From an uncultured Lachnospiraceae bacterium (lineage in GTDB: Bacteria; Bacillota; Clostridia; Lachnospirales; Lachnospiraceae): DNA of 64,000 nucleotides. Positions 44,173 through 53,130 of the stretch are shown here, piece by piece. A program made the position numbers and the translations under genes. The notes under the pieces are model-generated. The model was not told the DNA's origin. It did not search any database and worked only from the letters and a program-made list of their open reading frames with translations. Within the stretch, counting starts at the first letter, position 1. Each line of letters starts with the position of its first letter. The stretch is taken from positions 109,368 to 173,367 of the forward strand of contig CAJUEW010000004.1 of NCBI GenBank assembly GCA_910585465.1, in the 5' to 3' direction.

Positions 44173-44695
44173 GCCGCTCTGCCATAAACCTGCGGGTTTC
44201 CTGGCCGATAACCTGCATCACCTGACGCGCACTGCGTCCGTCCGTCCGTATGTAAATGTGCGCCGCCTGTCTGTAGAAATGCTCTCTTGCACTCATAAGC
44301 TGCTCCACCTTTTCTGCAAGATCTTCCCCGTTCAGCATAGGACGGCTTCCGTCATTGTGTACCCTGCGAAGAATCGTCTGCTTTGCTGCCGTCAGATAGA
44401 CAACACATCCAAGACTTCTAAGAAGCATCCGGTTCTCCTCCCGCACCGGCATCCCTCCGCCCACAGATACCACTGTATTCTTCGTATCCTCCTGCATCCG
44501 TTTCAGTAGCTCCGTTTCCAGATCCCGGAAATAAGGCTCCCCGTACCTGGAAAAAATGTCCGGAATGTCCGTTCCCTGTTCTGATACAATCCTGTCATCC
44601 GTATCTAAAAACAGCATTCCCTTTTCTTTTGCCAGAAGCCTGCCCACAGTTGTCTTTCCGACTCCCATAAAGCCAATCAATATTAAATTTTTCAT
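44159..44695 (-). CDS. aroK: Shikimate kinase
   Basis: 178 aa P-loop kinase: LIGFMGVGKTTVGRLLA (Walker A), LDTDDRIV and YFRDLETELL (shikimate-binding Asp/Arg), SVGGGMPV (Gly-rich). It phosphorylates shikimate at O3 in chorismate synthesis. It follows nrdR by 3 nt. AroD and AroE of the same pathway are encoded 4 kb further right. Confidence 0.94.
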   Translation of the reverse strand: MKNLILIGFMGVGKTTVGRLLAKEKGMLFLDTDDRIVSEQGTDIPDIFSRYGEPYFRDLETELLKRMQEDTKNTVVSVGGGMPVREENRMLLRSLGCVVYLTAAKQTILRRVHNDGSRPMLNGEDLAEKVEQLMSAREHFYRQAAHIYIRTDGRSARQVMQVIGQETRRFMAERPVSL

Positions 44696-44698
44696 TCC

Positions 44699-45148
44699 TT
44701 ACTCCAATATCTTTTTTAACTCGTTCATAAAGGTATTCACATCCTTAAACTCCCGGTAGACGGAGGCAAAACGTACATAGGCAACAGAATCCAGATTCTT
44801 TAATTTCTCCATCACCAGCTCCCCGATCTCCCTGCTGGATATTTCCCGCTCTTCTTTATTGAATATATTTGCCTCGATCTCATCCACCGCCGCTTCTACC
44901 TGAACAGCTGAAATCGGACGCTTATGGCAGGCGCGGAACATGCCTCCCTCGATCTTGGAACGGTCATAAGGCTCACGGTTGTTATCCTTTTTAATGACAA
45001 TAACAGGTATAATCTCCACTTTTTCATAGGTTGTAAACCGTTTTCCGCAGACATCGCATTCTCTTCTGCGGCGGATGGAATCCCCATCGTCTGCCGGCCT
45101 GGAATCAATGACCCTCGTATTGTCTTTTCCGCAGTATGGACATTTCAT
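44699..45148 (-). CDS. nrdR: Transcriptional repressor NrdR
   Basis: 149 aa. A zinc ribbon (CPYCGKDNTRVIDSR and RRRECDVCGKRFTTYE) is followed by an ATP-cone domain (VIKKDNNREPYDRSKIEGG). NrdR senses ATP/dATP and represses ribonucleotide reductase genes by binding NrdR boxes. No reductase gene is in the window. GGGGGAATTGTT lies before the ATG. Confidence 0.95.
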   Translation of the reverse strand: MKCPYCGKDNTRVIDSRPADDGDSIRRRRECDVCGKRFTTYEKVEIIPVIVIKKDNNREPYDRSKIEGGMFRACHKRPISAVQVEAAVDEIEANIFNKEEREISSREIGELVMEKLKNLDSVAYVRFASVYREFKDVNTFMNELKKILE

Positions 45149-45266
45149 AACAATTCCCCCTTCTGATTCCCAGTATATAACATGTCAAACTTTCCTGTCA
45201 ACGAAAGCTGGCATTGCCTTCCGGTTTCAAGCATAAATTAAAGGAAAAAGGCTGTATGGAGATATT

Positions 45267-45545
45267 ATGCGTTTCTGTGAATTAAAAGAAAAAGATGTTA
45301 TTAACCGCTGCAACTGCAAACGGCTCGGAAGAGTCAATGATCTGATATTTGATGAGAAAAAGGGCTGTATCTGTTCCATCGTTGTCCCTGGTCCGTTCCG
45401 CCTCTGCGGCCTGATCGGCCCTGACCAGGAGTTTATCATTCCATGGAATAAAATCTGCCAGATTGGGCCTGACGCGATCCTTGTGGAAATCTGTGAGGAA
45501 GATGTCCTCTGCCCCAAAAGGCGTTCAGGAAAACCCTTCATTTAA
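45267..45545 (+). CDS. YlmC/YmxH-family PRC-barrel sporulation-associated protein
   Basis: 92 aa. A single PRC-barrel: MRFCELKEKDVINRC, GRVNDLIFDEKKGCI, WNKICQIGPDAILVE. The family is found next to sigG in spore formers; function is not defined. GGAGATATT precedes the ATG. It lies 88 nt upstream of sigG on the same strand. Confidence 0.85.
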   Translation: MRFCELKEKDVINRCNCKRLGRVNDLIFDEKKGCICSIVVPGPFRLCGLIGPDQEFIIPWNKICQIGPDAILVEICEEDVLCPKRRSGKPFI

Positions 45546-45573
45546 CATCGCACAGAATAATTCAAAACCTCCT

Positions 45574-45600
45574 GCATAAGCAAAAAATTTTGGGAAATCC
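45574..45600 (+). promoter_or_regulatory. Possible forespore (sigma-F/G) promoter of sigG
   Basis: GCATA (45574-45578) and GGGAAATCC (45592-45600) resemble the -35 GyATA and GG-rich -10 of sigma-F/sigma-G promoters, 34 nt before the sigG start. The -10 match is partial. Confidence 0.35.
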
Positions 45601-45633
45601 TTTTTATTAAATGATACGCAGGAGGGGAATCGA

Positions 45634-46410
45634 ATGATTTTGAACAAGGTTGAAATCTGCGGAGTCAATACTTCAAAACTGCCGCTTCTTACGAATGATG
45701 AAAAGAAAATGCTTTTCGAGCGGATTCAGAAGGGGGATCGGGAAGCCCGGGAATTGTACATTAAAGGAAACCTAAGGTTAGTGCTCAGTGTGATTAAACG
45801 CTTTTCCTCCAGTAATGAAAATGCGGACGATCTGTTCCAGATCGGCTGTATCGGACTGATGAAGGCCATTGATAATTTCGACTGTACACTGGATGTAAAA
45901 TTCAGCACCTATGCCGTCCCTATGATTGTCGGTGAGATCAGGCGCTACCTGCGGGATAATAACAGCATCCGCGTCAGCCGTTCCTTAAGGGACACTGCCT
46001 ACAAGGCTATCTATGCCAAAGAAAATCTGCTGAAGGAAACCTCCAAGGAGCCAACCATTGAAGAAATCTCCAACGCAATCGGAATCCCAAAGGAAGAGAT
46101 TGTCTACGCTCTGGATGCCATCCAAAGCCCGGTCAGCCTGTATGATCCGGTCTATACAGAAGGCGGCGATACCCTCTATGTTATGGACCAGATCAGCGAC
46201 CGGAAAAACAAGGAAGAAAACTGGGTGGAAAATCTCTCCCTGTCCGAAGCCATGAAAAGATTATCCCCCCGTGAAAACCATATTATTAACCTGCGTTTCT
46301 TTGAAGGCAAAACTCAGATGGAGGTGGCCGAAGAGATCCATATATCTCAGGCGCAGGTCAGCCGTCTGGAAAAAAATGCCCTGAAAACTATGCGCAGCTA
46401 CCTGAAATAA
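45634..46410 (+). CDS. sigG: Sporulation sigma factor SigG
   Basis: 258 aa. NKVEICGVNTSKLPLL is the SigG-specific N-terminus. Region 2 (ADDLFQIGCIGLMKAIDNF, FSTYAVPMIVGEIRRYLRD) and region 4 (TQMEVAEEIHISQAQVSRLEKNAL) follow. SigG drives late forespore genes. AGGAGGGGAATCGA precedes the ATG. Unusually it faces sigE, with only 14 nt between the two stops. Confidence 0.96.
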   Translation: MILNKVEICGVNTSKLPLLTNDEKKMLFERIQKGDREARELYIKGNLRLVLSVIKRFSSSNENADDLFQIGCIGLMKAIDNFDCTLDVKFSTYAVPMIVGEIRRYLRDNNSIRVSRSLRDTAYKAIYAKENLLKETSKEPTIEEISNAIGIPKEEIVYALDAIQSPVSLYDPVYTEGGDTLYVMDQISDRKNKEENWVENLSLSEAMKRLSPRENHIINLRFFEGKTQMEVAEEIHISQAQVSRLEKNALKTMRSYLK

Positions 46411-46424
46411 ACCGGGCCCCTGCC

Positions 46425-47165
46425 CTACTCATATTTCACAATTTCCTTTTTCAGACGGCCGATAATTTTCTTTTCCAGCCTGGATATGTAGGACTGAGAA
46501 ATACCCAGAAGGTCTGCCACCTCCTTCTGGGTCATCTCATGTCCATTAGGATTGTTCAGGCCGAATCTCAGTTCAATAATCATCTTTTCCCTCTTGGAAA
46601 GCTTGGAGAGCGCCTTTTTCAGCAGCTTACGCTCCACCTCCGTCTCCAGATCCCGGTAAATAATATCCTCATCCGTGCCCAGAATGTCAGACAGCAGCAA
46701 TTCATTTCCATCCCAGTCCACATTCAGAGGCTCATCGATAGACACCTCCATACGGATCTTGCTGTTTCTCCGCAGATACATCAGAATTTCATTCTCAATA
46801 CAGCGGGAGGCATATGTGGCAAGCTTAATATTTTTATTTCGATTAAATGTATTAATCGCTTTAATCAGCCCGATAGTCCCTATTGATATCAAATCCTCCA
46901 CTCCAACGCCTGTATTGTCAAATTTTTTTGCTATGTATACGACAAGCCTCAGATTATGCTCAATTAAAGTAGACTTTGCCTTCTGCTCCTGATCCGTCTC
47001 CAGGCCCAGGATTGCTTTTGATTCCTCCTCCGCATTCAGAGGCGGCGGGAGAATTTCCGCACCTCCAATATAATGGATTTCCCCCTTTCCGGAGAAAAAC
47101 ATACTTTTTAAACGCGGCGCTACCTTTAGTTGAATCTGATTGGGTATCGTTACCTTGATAATCAT
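46425..47165 (-). CDS. sigE: Sporulation sigma factor SigE
   Basis: 246 aa. The N-terminal pro-sequence-containing segment MFFSGKGEIHYIGGAEILPPPL is followed by region 2 (GVEDLISIGTIGLIKAINTFN, LATYASRCIENEILMYLRR) and region 4 (TQKEVADLLGISQSYISRLEKKI). SigE is the early mother-cell sigma factor, made as pro-SigE and cut by SpoIIGA. It lies 11 nt after spoIIGA. Confidence 0.97.
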   Translation of the reverse strand: MIIKVTIPNQIQLKVAPRLKSMFFSGKGEIHYIGGAEILPPPLNAEEESKAILGLETDQEQKAKSTLIEHNLRLVVYIAKKFDNTGVGVEDLISIGTIGLIKAINTFNRNKNIKLATYASRCIENEILMYLRRNSKIRMEVSIDEPLNVDWDGNELLLSDILGTDEDIIYRDLETEVERKLLKKALSKLSKREKMIIELRFGLNNPNGHEMTQKEVADLLGISQSYISRLEKKIIGRLKKEIVKYE

Positions 47166-47176
47166 AATGCCTCCTC

Positions 47177-47956
47177 TTACGAGGACAGCATGTCACAATG
47201 AAGTATGAGCTGGTACCGTACGCTTTCCTCCGGCATACGGGCAATCAAAACCCCTTTTATGCACTGCTTTCTGTCGGCCTGAGAAATCTCCATCTCCTCC
47301 AGAACATACGCTTCTAATATCCCGCTTTGGGATATCGTATGATATGGAACCAGTCTGGGCAGATTTTCCCTCCCGGATTCTTTCAGAAGCTGCTTCAGCA
47401 GTCTGCCGTCCAGAACACTGACCGGTTTTTTACTGACAGGATCATACAGAGTGTTTCCTGTATCATACAATGCTTCCACAGATATCCTGCCTGCCCCATG
47501 GCGCAGAACCACGGAACAAGTTCTTTCTCTCTGCTTTTTTCTGTTTTTCCTGATATGCTCCGCCGCCATCAGAAATAATACGGATATACTGCTGAAAACC
47601 GCAAACCATACTCCGCTTAGTCTGTGGAATTGCTCCAGATACCGGAGGACGCCGTTCAGCAGGAAGCACTCCAGATACAGAAACAAAGTCCGAATCCAAA
47701 AATGCTTTCTGTCCGGAAAAGCGGCAAATACCATCCCCGCTGCCAGAGCAATACATCCCAGAAAATAACCTATCCCAGATAACCAGGCTGAAGCGATGGT
47801 AAGCAGACAGGCTCCCAGACTGCCCAAGACTGCCGCTGCCGCAATCCTCACTCCTTTCACAGCCGCCTGATCCGCAAAGGCAGTCAGAAGCAGCAGCATC
47901 GCATTCATCCAGAGATTTTCAACAAACAGTACATCTACATAAACTTCATAGTACAC
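47177..47956 (-). CDS. spoIIGA: Sigma-E processing peptidase SpoIIGA
   Basis: 259 aa, starting at GTG after GAGAGGG. Five hydrophobic spans (to about residue 135), then a soluble aspartic-protease-like domain with EALYDTGNTLYDP, whose DTGN holds the catalytic Asp. It cleaves pro-SigE in the mother cell after a signal from SpoIIR. It is translated together with sigE. Confidence 0.94.
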   Translation of the reverse strand: MYYEVYVDVLFVENLWMNAMLLLLTAFADQAAVKGVRIAAAAVLGSLGACLLTIASAWLSGIGYFLGCIALAAGMVFAAFPDRKHFWIRTLFLYLECFLLNGVLRYLEQFHRLSGVWFAVFSSISVLFLMAAEHIRKNRKKQRERTCSVVLRHGAGRISVEALYDTGNTLYDPVSKKPVSVLDGRLLKQLLKESGRENLPRLVPYHTISQSGILEAYVLEEMEISQADRKQCIKGVLIARMPEESVRYQLILHCDMLSS

Positions 47957-47985
47957 TTGCTACCCTCTCTCTTATGGTAATCACC

Positions 47986-48060
47986 ATTATAGGGATGAGG
48001 GGTTAAAATCTCTGTCGGATACTGCGGCTGTGAAAAGATTTTCATCGGCAGACTTCGACA
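47986..48060 (-). promoter_or_regulatory. Spo0A-type promoter region of spoIIGA-sigE
   Basis: On the minus strand a TATAAT -10 (47986-47991) lacks a normal -35 at 17 bp. Upstream is a perfect 0A box, TGTCGAA (complement of 48054-48060), and a one-mismatch box, TGTCGGA on the plus strand (48013-48019). This layout resembles spoIIG promoters, which need phosphorylated Spo0A. Confidence 0.55.
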
Positions 48061-48093
48061 GCTATGCTGCCGCACCTGCCGGCGCCCAGAGCT

Positions 48094-48849
48094 CTAGGCT
48101 TCCAGAAGACGCAGAAAATCCGCCGTCTGTTCCACCGGAATCTGTCCCGGCGCAGAGAGCTTTCCTGCTGCCGCAAAGGTCATGGCTGAACCGGTCAGCG
48201 CCCCAGACAGTCTGCTGATTACTCCAAGGCTGCCCATGGACATGGTGACTGCCGGTATCCTCAGCACTTCCTCCGCAGTAACCGCTGCCTGAAGCAGATT
48301 CAGCACATCCTGACGGTTGGCAGGCATAACCGCAAGCTTTGCCGCATCAGCCCCCAGCTTTTCCATACGGAGCAGACGGCGCACCATTTCCTCCACAGAA
48401 GGAGTTTTTAAAAAATCATGACTGGATGTGATGACACGGCCTCTGACTTCATGTATTTTCTGAATCTCCCCGGCTGTTCTCTCCTCGTTCAGAAACGCTT
48501 CCATGTCTATCAGCTCCGCACAGCCCGAAGCTGCCACTTCCAGGTTCAGAGAATAATAATAATCCTCCTGGATCGGACAGTTCCCTCCTTCCTTGCTGGT
48601 GCGGAAGGTAAACAGAAGCGCCTTTTCAGAAAGTCTGCTTTTCAGTCCCTCGAGGGTTGCAAGAACCCTGTCTGTCCGTAAAATATCCTCATAAAAGTCT
48701 CCCCTCCACTCCACAATATCCACAGGAAGCCCGGCAATCTCCTGAGCCTTCTCCCAGATTTCCTTTTGACTTACCTCTACTATCGGCACACAGATTTTGG
48801 TCCTTCCTTCGCCGAATATGCCGCTCCCTATCTGAAATGTTCTTTTCAT
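48094..48849 (-). CDS. aroD: Type I 3-dehydroquinate dehydratase
   Basis: 251 aa TIM barrel. DIVEWRGDFYED, LLFTFRTSKEGG, SSHDFLKTP (catalytic His) and AAKLAVMPANRQDVLNL (Schiff-base Lys), with TMSMGSLGVISRLSGAL at the end. It dehydrates 3-dehydroquinate to 3-dehydroshikimate. It lies 13 nt after aroE on the same strand, so two consecutive shikimate steps are together. Confidence 0.95.
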   Translation of the reverse strand: MKRTFQIGSGIFGEGRTKICVPIVEVSQKEIWEKAQEIAGLPVDIVEWRGDFYEDILRTDRVLATLEGLKSRLSEKALLFTFRTSKEGGNCPIQEDYYYSLNLEVAASGCAELIDMEAFLNEERTAGEIQKIHEVRGRVITSSHDFLKTPSVEEMVRRLLRMEKLGADAAKLAVMPANRQDVLNLLQAAVTAEEVLRIPAVTMSMGSLGVISRLSGALTGSAMTFAAAGKLSAPGQIPVEQTADFLRLLEA

Positions 48850-48862
48850 GCCAGTATATCTC

Positions 48863-49732
48863 CTATCTGAAATATTTTTCTTTTATCTGTTCTACAGGCA
48901 TCTGCTTTCCGGTCCAAAGCTCAAAAGCGTAAGCTCCCTGGTACAAAAGCATATACATTCCGTTAAATACCGCGCAGCCTGCCTGCTCTGCCATCTTAAG
49001 AAGTCTTGTCTTTTCCGGATGATAGATAACATCCGACACAATCAGCTTTGAATGGAAAAATCCGGCATCCGGCACAAGGCAGCCATCCTCACAGGGACTC
49101 ATACCTACGGAGGAGGCATTGATCAGTATCCCGCTCTCTCCAATACTTTTTTTCATCTGTACCTGATCCTGCAGCTCGTACATCTGTACCTTACAGGAGG
49201 TACGGCTGTTTACCCGGTCCGCCGCCTTCTGAGCAGCATCCCAGGATTCCCCTTTTCTGGCAATCAGATCGATCCCGGACACTCCGTCAAGAGCCGCCTG
49301 CACCATGATAGAAACGGCTGCCCCGCCTGCTCCCAGAAGGGTCATCTTCTGCCCGGTGATGTCATATCCTGCATCCCTGACTGCCATCATATACCCTTTT
49401 CCATCCGTGTTGTATCCGGTCAGGACTCCCTGCTCCTGTACCACCGTATTGACTGCTCCCATAAGCTGCGCTTCCTCTGACAGCACATCTGCCCGCTCAT
49501 ACATCAGCCTTTTATGAGGCATCGTACAGTTCCAGCCCCTGGCATCCAGAGCAATCAGTCCGTCCACCGCCTGAGCAAACCTCTCCGGCGCCACGTCAAA
49601 AGCCAGATATACATAATCCAGCCCATGATAGCGGAAAGAGTCATTATGCATTGCCGGCGAAATACTGTGCGCCACCGGACTTCCCAGCAGACAGATCAGA
49701 CCTGTACGGCCTGTAATTTGTTTTTCTCTCAT
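48863..49732 (-). CDS. aroE: Shikimate dehydrogenase
   Basis: About 289 aa from the ATG for MREKQITGRTGL, after GGAGGAAAAAACAT. LGSPVAHSISPAMHND binds shikimate (two Ser), TMPHKRLM contains the catalytic Lys, NTDGKGYM the Asp, and LLGAGGAAVSIMV the NADP loop. It reduces 3-dehydroshikimate to shikimate. It is followed by aroD and separated from ftsZ by the terminator at 49763-49789. Confidence 0.95.
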   Translation of the reverse strand: MREKQITGRTGLICLLGSPVAHSISPAMHNDSFRYHGLDYVYLAFDVAPERFAQAVDGLIALDARGWNCTMPHKRLMYERADVLSEEAQLMGAVNTVVQEQGVLTGYNTDGKGYMMAVRDAGYDITGQKMTLLGAGGAAVSIMVQAALDGVSGIDLIARKGESWDAAQKAADRVNSRTSCKVQMYELQDQVQMKKSIGESGILINASSVGMSPCEDGCLVPDAGFFHSKLIVSDVIYHPEKTRLLKMAEQAGCAVFNGMYMLLYQGAYAFELWTGKQMPVEQIKEKYFR

Positions 49733-49762
49733 ATGTTTTTTCCTCCTTGATCTCACAATAAA

Positions 49763-49789
49763 AAGCCCACAGAAGCTTTCTGCGGGCTT
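49763..49789 (-). terminator. Terminator after ftsZ
   Basis: AAGCCCACAGAA (49763-49774) pairs with TTCTGCGGGCTT (49778-49789) with one mismatch; the minus strand continues TTATTG after a run of T. Confidence 0.75.
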
Positions 49790-49803
49790 GTCTTATCTGG
49801 TTT

Positions 49804-50934
49804 TTAACGATTCTTCTGGAAAAACTGCGGAATCTTAATCTCCTGCTCCTCCACTGTGCTTTCCGGCTTCTTAAAGCTTTTCAGTCCCGGCTTAACTCCG
49901 GTTTTTCCAAAGCCTGTGGAATTCATGCTCACCATGGATTTCTGTCCGGCCGAACGATAGGATGGGACCACCGATTTGTTTGCCTCTTCCCTGAGGCCGG
50001 TGGCAATCACCGTAATGCTGACCTCATCCGAATTGCTGGAATCATACATAGCTCCGAAGATTACATTTGCCTCTTCCCCAACCTGCTCCTGAACATAGCT
50101 TGCCGCCTCATTGGCATCAATAAGGGAAATATCTCCTGATACATTGATAATCACATGGGTCGCGCCTGCAATTGTCGTTTCAAGCAGAGGACTGGTAATC
50201 GCCTGCTTGACTGCCTCCAGCGCTTTGTCGTCTCCTCTCGCCGTACCGATGCCGATATGGGCAATGCCTTTGTCCGTCATAACCGTCTGTACATCCGCAA
50301 AGTCCAGATTAATCAGCGCCGGCAGGTTAATCAGATCCGTAATACCCTGTACCGCCTGCTGCAAAACCTCATCCGCCTTCTTCAGCGCCTCCGGCATGGT
50401 CGTCCTCCGGTCTACAATTTCCAACAGCTTATCATTGGGAATCACAATCAGCGTATCCACAGATTCTTTTAATTTTTCAATTCCAAGCAGAGCGTTGTTC
50501 ATACGCTGCTTCGCTTCAAAACGAAAGGGCTTTGTCACAACCCCAACCGTCAGAATACCCATCTCCTTTGCCGCCCTTGCCAGTACAGGAGTCGCACCGG
50601 TTCCGGTTCCTCCGCCCATACCGCAGGTTACAAATACCATATCTGCGCCCTGAATGCATTCCTTTAATTCTTCAATACTCTCTTCCGCCGCCTTCTCGCC
50701 GATCTCAGGCTTTGCGCCTGCCCCCAGACCCTTTGTCAGCTTTTCGCCGATCTGAACCGCCGTCGGAGCCTTGCAGAGCTTTAATGCCTGTTTATCAGTA
50801 TTTACTCCAACAAACTCTACCCCGCCAATCTGTTCCTCTACCATTCTATTTACAGCATTATTACCAGCTCCGCCTACACCGATTACAATAATACGGGCAG
50901 CCGCCTCTGTTTCATTCGTCATAATTTCCAACAA
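49804..50934 (-). CDS. ftsZ: Cell division protein FtsZ
   Basis: About 376 aa from a TTG eight nt after AGGAGG, with ATG four codons later. IGVGGAGNNAVNRM, GMGGGTGTGATPVLA (tubulin signature), PNDKLLE and NLDFADVQTVM are FtsZ motifs; the C-terminal IKIPQFFQKNR includes the partner-binding tail. It polymerises into the Z ring at mid-cell. It is downstream of divIB in the cluster mraY-ftsW-murA-divIB-ftsZ. Confidence 0.97.
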   Translation of the reverse strand: MLEIMTNETEAAARIIVIGVGGAGNNAVNRMVEEQIGGVEFVGVNTDKQALKLCKAPTAVQIGEKLTKGLGAGAKPEIGEKAAEESIEELKECIQGADMVFVTCGMGGGTGTGATPVLARAAKEMGILTVGVVTKPFRFEAKQRMNNALLGIEKLKESVDTLIVIPNDKLLEIVDRRTTMPEALKKADEVLQQAVQGITDLINLPALINLDFADVQTVMTDKGIAHIGIGTARGDDKALEAVKQAITSPLLETTIAGATHVIINVSGDISLIDANEAASYVQEQVGEEANVIFGAMYDSSNSDEVSITVIATGLREEANKSVVPSYRSAGQKSMVSMNSTGFGKTGVKPGLKSFKKPESTVEEQEIKIPQFFQKNR

Positions 50935-51045
50935 GGTCAAATCCTCCTTTAAACACGTATCCCACGATACCTAACAATAATTCTATCATAGCTTTTTTTT
51001 CCCAAATGCGCAACTAAATTTTTCATTTTTTAAAAATCCAAAAAA

Positions 51046-51780
51046 TTATTTATTTGCTTCCAGCGAAATATGGGTACTCTCATCTGTATAATTTTCCATA
51101 TGTAATGTTCCTGCCCTGCCATGGAGATCCGCTTCTAATTGTTTAAGCCGCGCCACCTTCTCATCCAGATGCTCCCCTGTGCCAAGCGTCACCTTTACAT
51201 CTTCCATCTGAAGATACAGGCCCCCTGTGCCTGTAAAATGTATTTCATCCGGATAAATCTCATATTTTTTAAAAAGCTGTGTAATATTCAAAATGGTATT
51301 GAAAATATCCGGGTCCTTCACATTCAGTACCTGATGCATAGTAAGCTGATCAAAAAAAAGCCCGCTGACCATCGGCACATCTTCCATCAGCTCCTCCGAA
51401 ATCTCCACAACATTTCCGTCCTTATCAAAATATACATTTTTCCCCAGGTACCGGACGTACCCTACAATGCTTTTTTCATACACACGAATAGAAACGCTCC
51501 GAAAGGAGTTGATCTTTAATTCAAAGGTATCAATAAACGGGATTTCCGGCTGTGCCAGATATTTATAGCGGAAATACAGATACAAGGTATTGCGTTTATA
51601 ACCGTCCTCAATCACAAAATCCACTATCTGCTCATTTGTATAGTAGTCATTTCCGGTAACCGTCACCTCCTGAACCCGGAAAACGCCTGCCACTGACAAA
51701 AGCAGTACCGAAATAAATGCCAGTACTGCTGCCAGTAATATCCCTTTATGAATTTTTTTCCTTTCTTCCTTTTTCTGCAT
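51046..51780 (-). CDS. divIB: Cell division protein DivIB/FtsQ
   Basis: 244 aa. A short charged N-terminus, one membrane span (about 12-31), then a POTRA domain (VQEVTVTGNDYYTNEQIVDFV) and the FtsQ beta domain. It acts in the divisome outside the membrane with FtsL/DivIC. It lies between murA and ftsZ, as usual. The sequence is variable in this family, so the call relies on layout and position. Confidence 0.9.
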   Translation of the reverse strand: MQKKEERKKIHKGILLAAVLAFISVLLLSVAGVFRVQEVTVTGNDYYTNEQIVDFVIEDGYKRNTLYLYFRYKYLAQPEIPFIDTFELKINSFRSVSIRVYEKSIVGYVRYLGKNVYFDKDGNVVEISEELMEDVPMVSGLFFDQLTMHQVLNVKDPDIFNTILNITQLFKKYEIYPDEIHFTGTGGLYLQMEDVKVTLGTGEHLDEKVARLKQLEADLHGRAGTLHMENYTDESTHISLEANK

Positions 51781-51819
51781 TGGCTGAATGTTTGTTTCCT
51801 TTTTGTTTTACTATATAAA

Positions 51820-53067
51820 CTATATCACAATCCCAAGCTTTTTCAAATCCCCATTTATATCCTCATACCCTCTCCTGACATACTCCATGCCGTAAATGCA
51901 CGTCTCTCCCTCTGCTGCCAGAGCCGCCATGATCAAAGCGGCGCCTCCCCTTAATTCTTTCGCCTCCACTCTGGCTCCGCGCAGTTTTGCGTTTCCGTCT
52001 ATCAACGCAAAGGATTCCTCGCTTGCGATGGAAGCCCCCATCTTCCGAAGCTCCGGTACAATCTGGAAACGGGCTTCAAAAATCTTTTCTTCTATAAAGC
52101 TCATCCCTGATGCGGTGGAAAGAGCAGCTACCAGGACTGACTGCAGATCCGTAGGGAACCCCGGAAACGGAGCTGTCACCACATAGGGCAGGGAGCTGCA
52201 CTGACGCTTCATTTTGACATAAATGCAGTCCTCCTCTGTCTCCACCAAAGCCCCCATCTGCTGCAGAAGCTTTGGAATATTTCCAAGATGTGCCATCGGC
52301 ACATGAAGAAGCCGCACCTCACCTTTTGTCATCATGGCTCCGAACAGATAGGTCCCCGCCACAATCCGATCAGACGGAATAATATATTCTGCCGCGTGCA
52401 GCGTCTTTACCCCTTCTATCACAATCACCGGTGTTCCGTCTCCGCGGACCTTTGCCCCCATCTTTCTTAAAAAAGAAGCCAGCTCCACAATCTCCGGCTC
52501 CATAGCCGCCCCATGAATCGTTGTTACCCCGTCGGCCAGCACAGATGCCAGCAGAATATTTTCCGTTGCCCCTACGCTTGGAAAGTCCAGATAAACCTCG
52601 GCCCCGTGCAGTCTCTGGGCAGAGCCTACCAATGCATGCTCCTGATGCTCAAAGACCGCGCCAAGCTGCTCCAGGCCCTTCAGATGCAGATCAATGGGCC
52701 GCTTTCCAATTGTACAGCCGCCCGGATAGGGAATTGCCACCCGATGCATCCTCCCCAGGATGCTGCCCAGCAAAGTTACTGTGGAACGCATTTTTCCGGC
52801 ACCGTTCCCGTTCACCTGATAATTATCCAAATACCGGGTATCTACAATCAGCATATGCCCTTCCCATTTTACCCTGCATCCCGCATCCTCCAGCATCTCC
52901 AGCATATGCTCCACATCCGAGATTCGGGGGCAGTGGTGCAGGATAAAAATTCCTGTTCCCAGAACTGCGGCCGCCAGTATGGGCAGAGCCGCATTTTTCG
53001 AGCCTTGTATCAGTAATTCCCCATGCATCCTCTGGGGGCCATTGATATACAGTTCATTTCTGTCCAA
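51820..53067 (-). CDS. murA: UDP-N-acetylglucosamine 1-carboxyvinyltransferase MurA
   Basis: About 415 aa from a TTG eight nt after CCGGAGGG; GTG at 53103 and ATG two codons earlier are alternatives. LLIQGSKNAALPILAA is the substrate-binding N-terminus (Lys/Asn), and YPGGCTIGKRPIDLHLKGL contains the catalytic Cys (about 118). It adds enolpyruvate to UDP-GlcNAc in the first committed step of peptidoglycan synthesis. It follows ftsW closely. Confidence 0.94.
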   Translation of the reverse strand: MDRNELYINGPQRMHGELLIQGSKNAALPILAAAVLGTGIFILHHCPRISDVEHMLEMLEDAGCRVKWEGHMLIVDTRYLDNYQVNGNGAGKMRSTVTLLGSILGRMHRVAIPYPGGCTIGKRPIDLHLKGLEQLGAVFEHQEHALVGSAQRLHGAEVYLDFPSVGATENILLASVLADGVTTIHGAAMEPEIVELASFLRKMGAKVRGDGTPVIVIEGVKTLHAAEYIIPSDRIVAGTYLFGAMMTKGEVRLLHVPMAHLGNIPKLLQQMGALVETEEDCIYVKMKRQCSSLPYVVTAPFPGFPTDLQSVLVAALSTASGMSFIEEKIFEARFQIVPELRKMGASIASEESFALIDGNAKLRGARVEAKELRGGAALIMAALAAEGETCIYGMEYVRRGYEDINGDLKKLGIVI

Positions 53068-53130
53068 ATCCATTCCCTCCGGACCCGTTTCCAGGTCAGA
53101 CACTATATACCAATATATGCAGAAGCTGTG

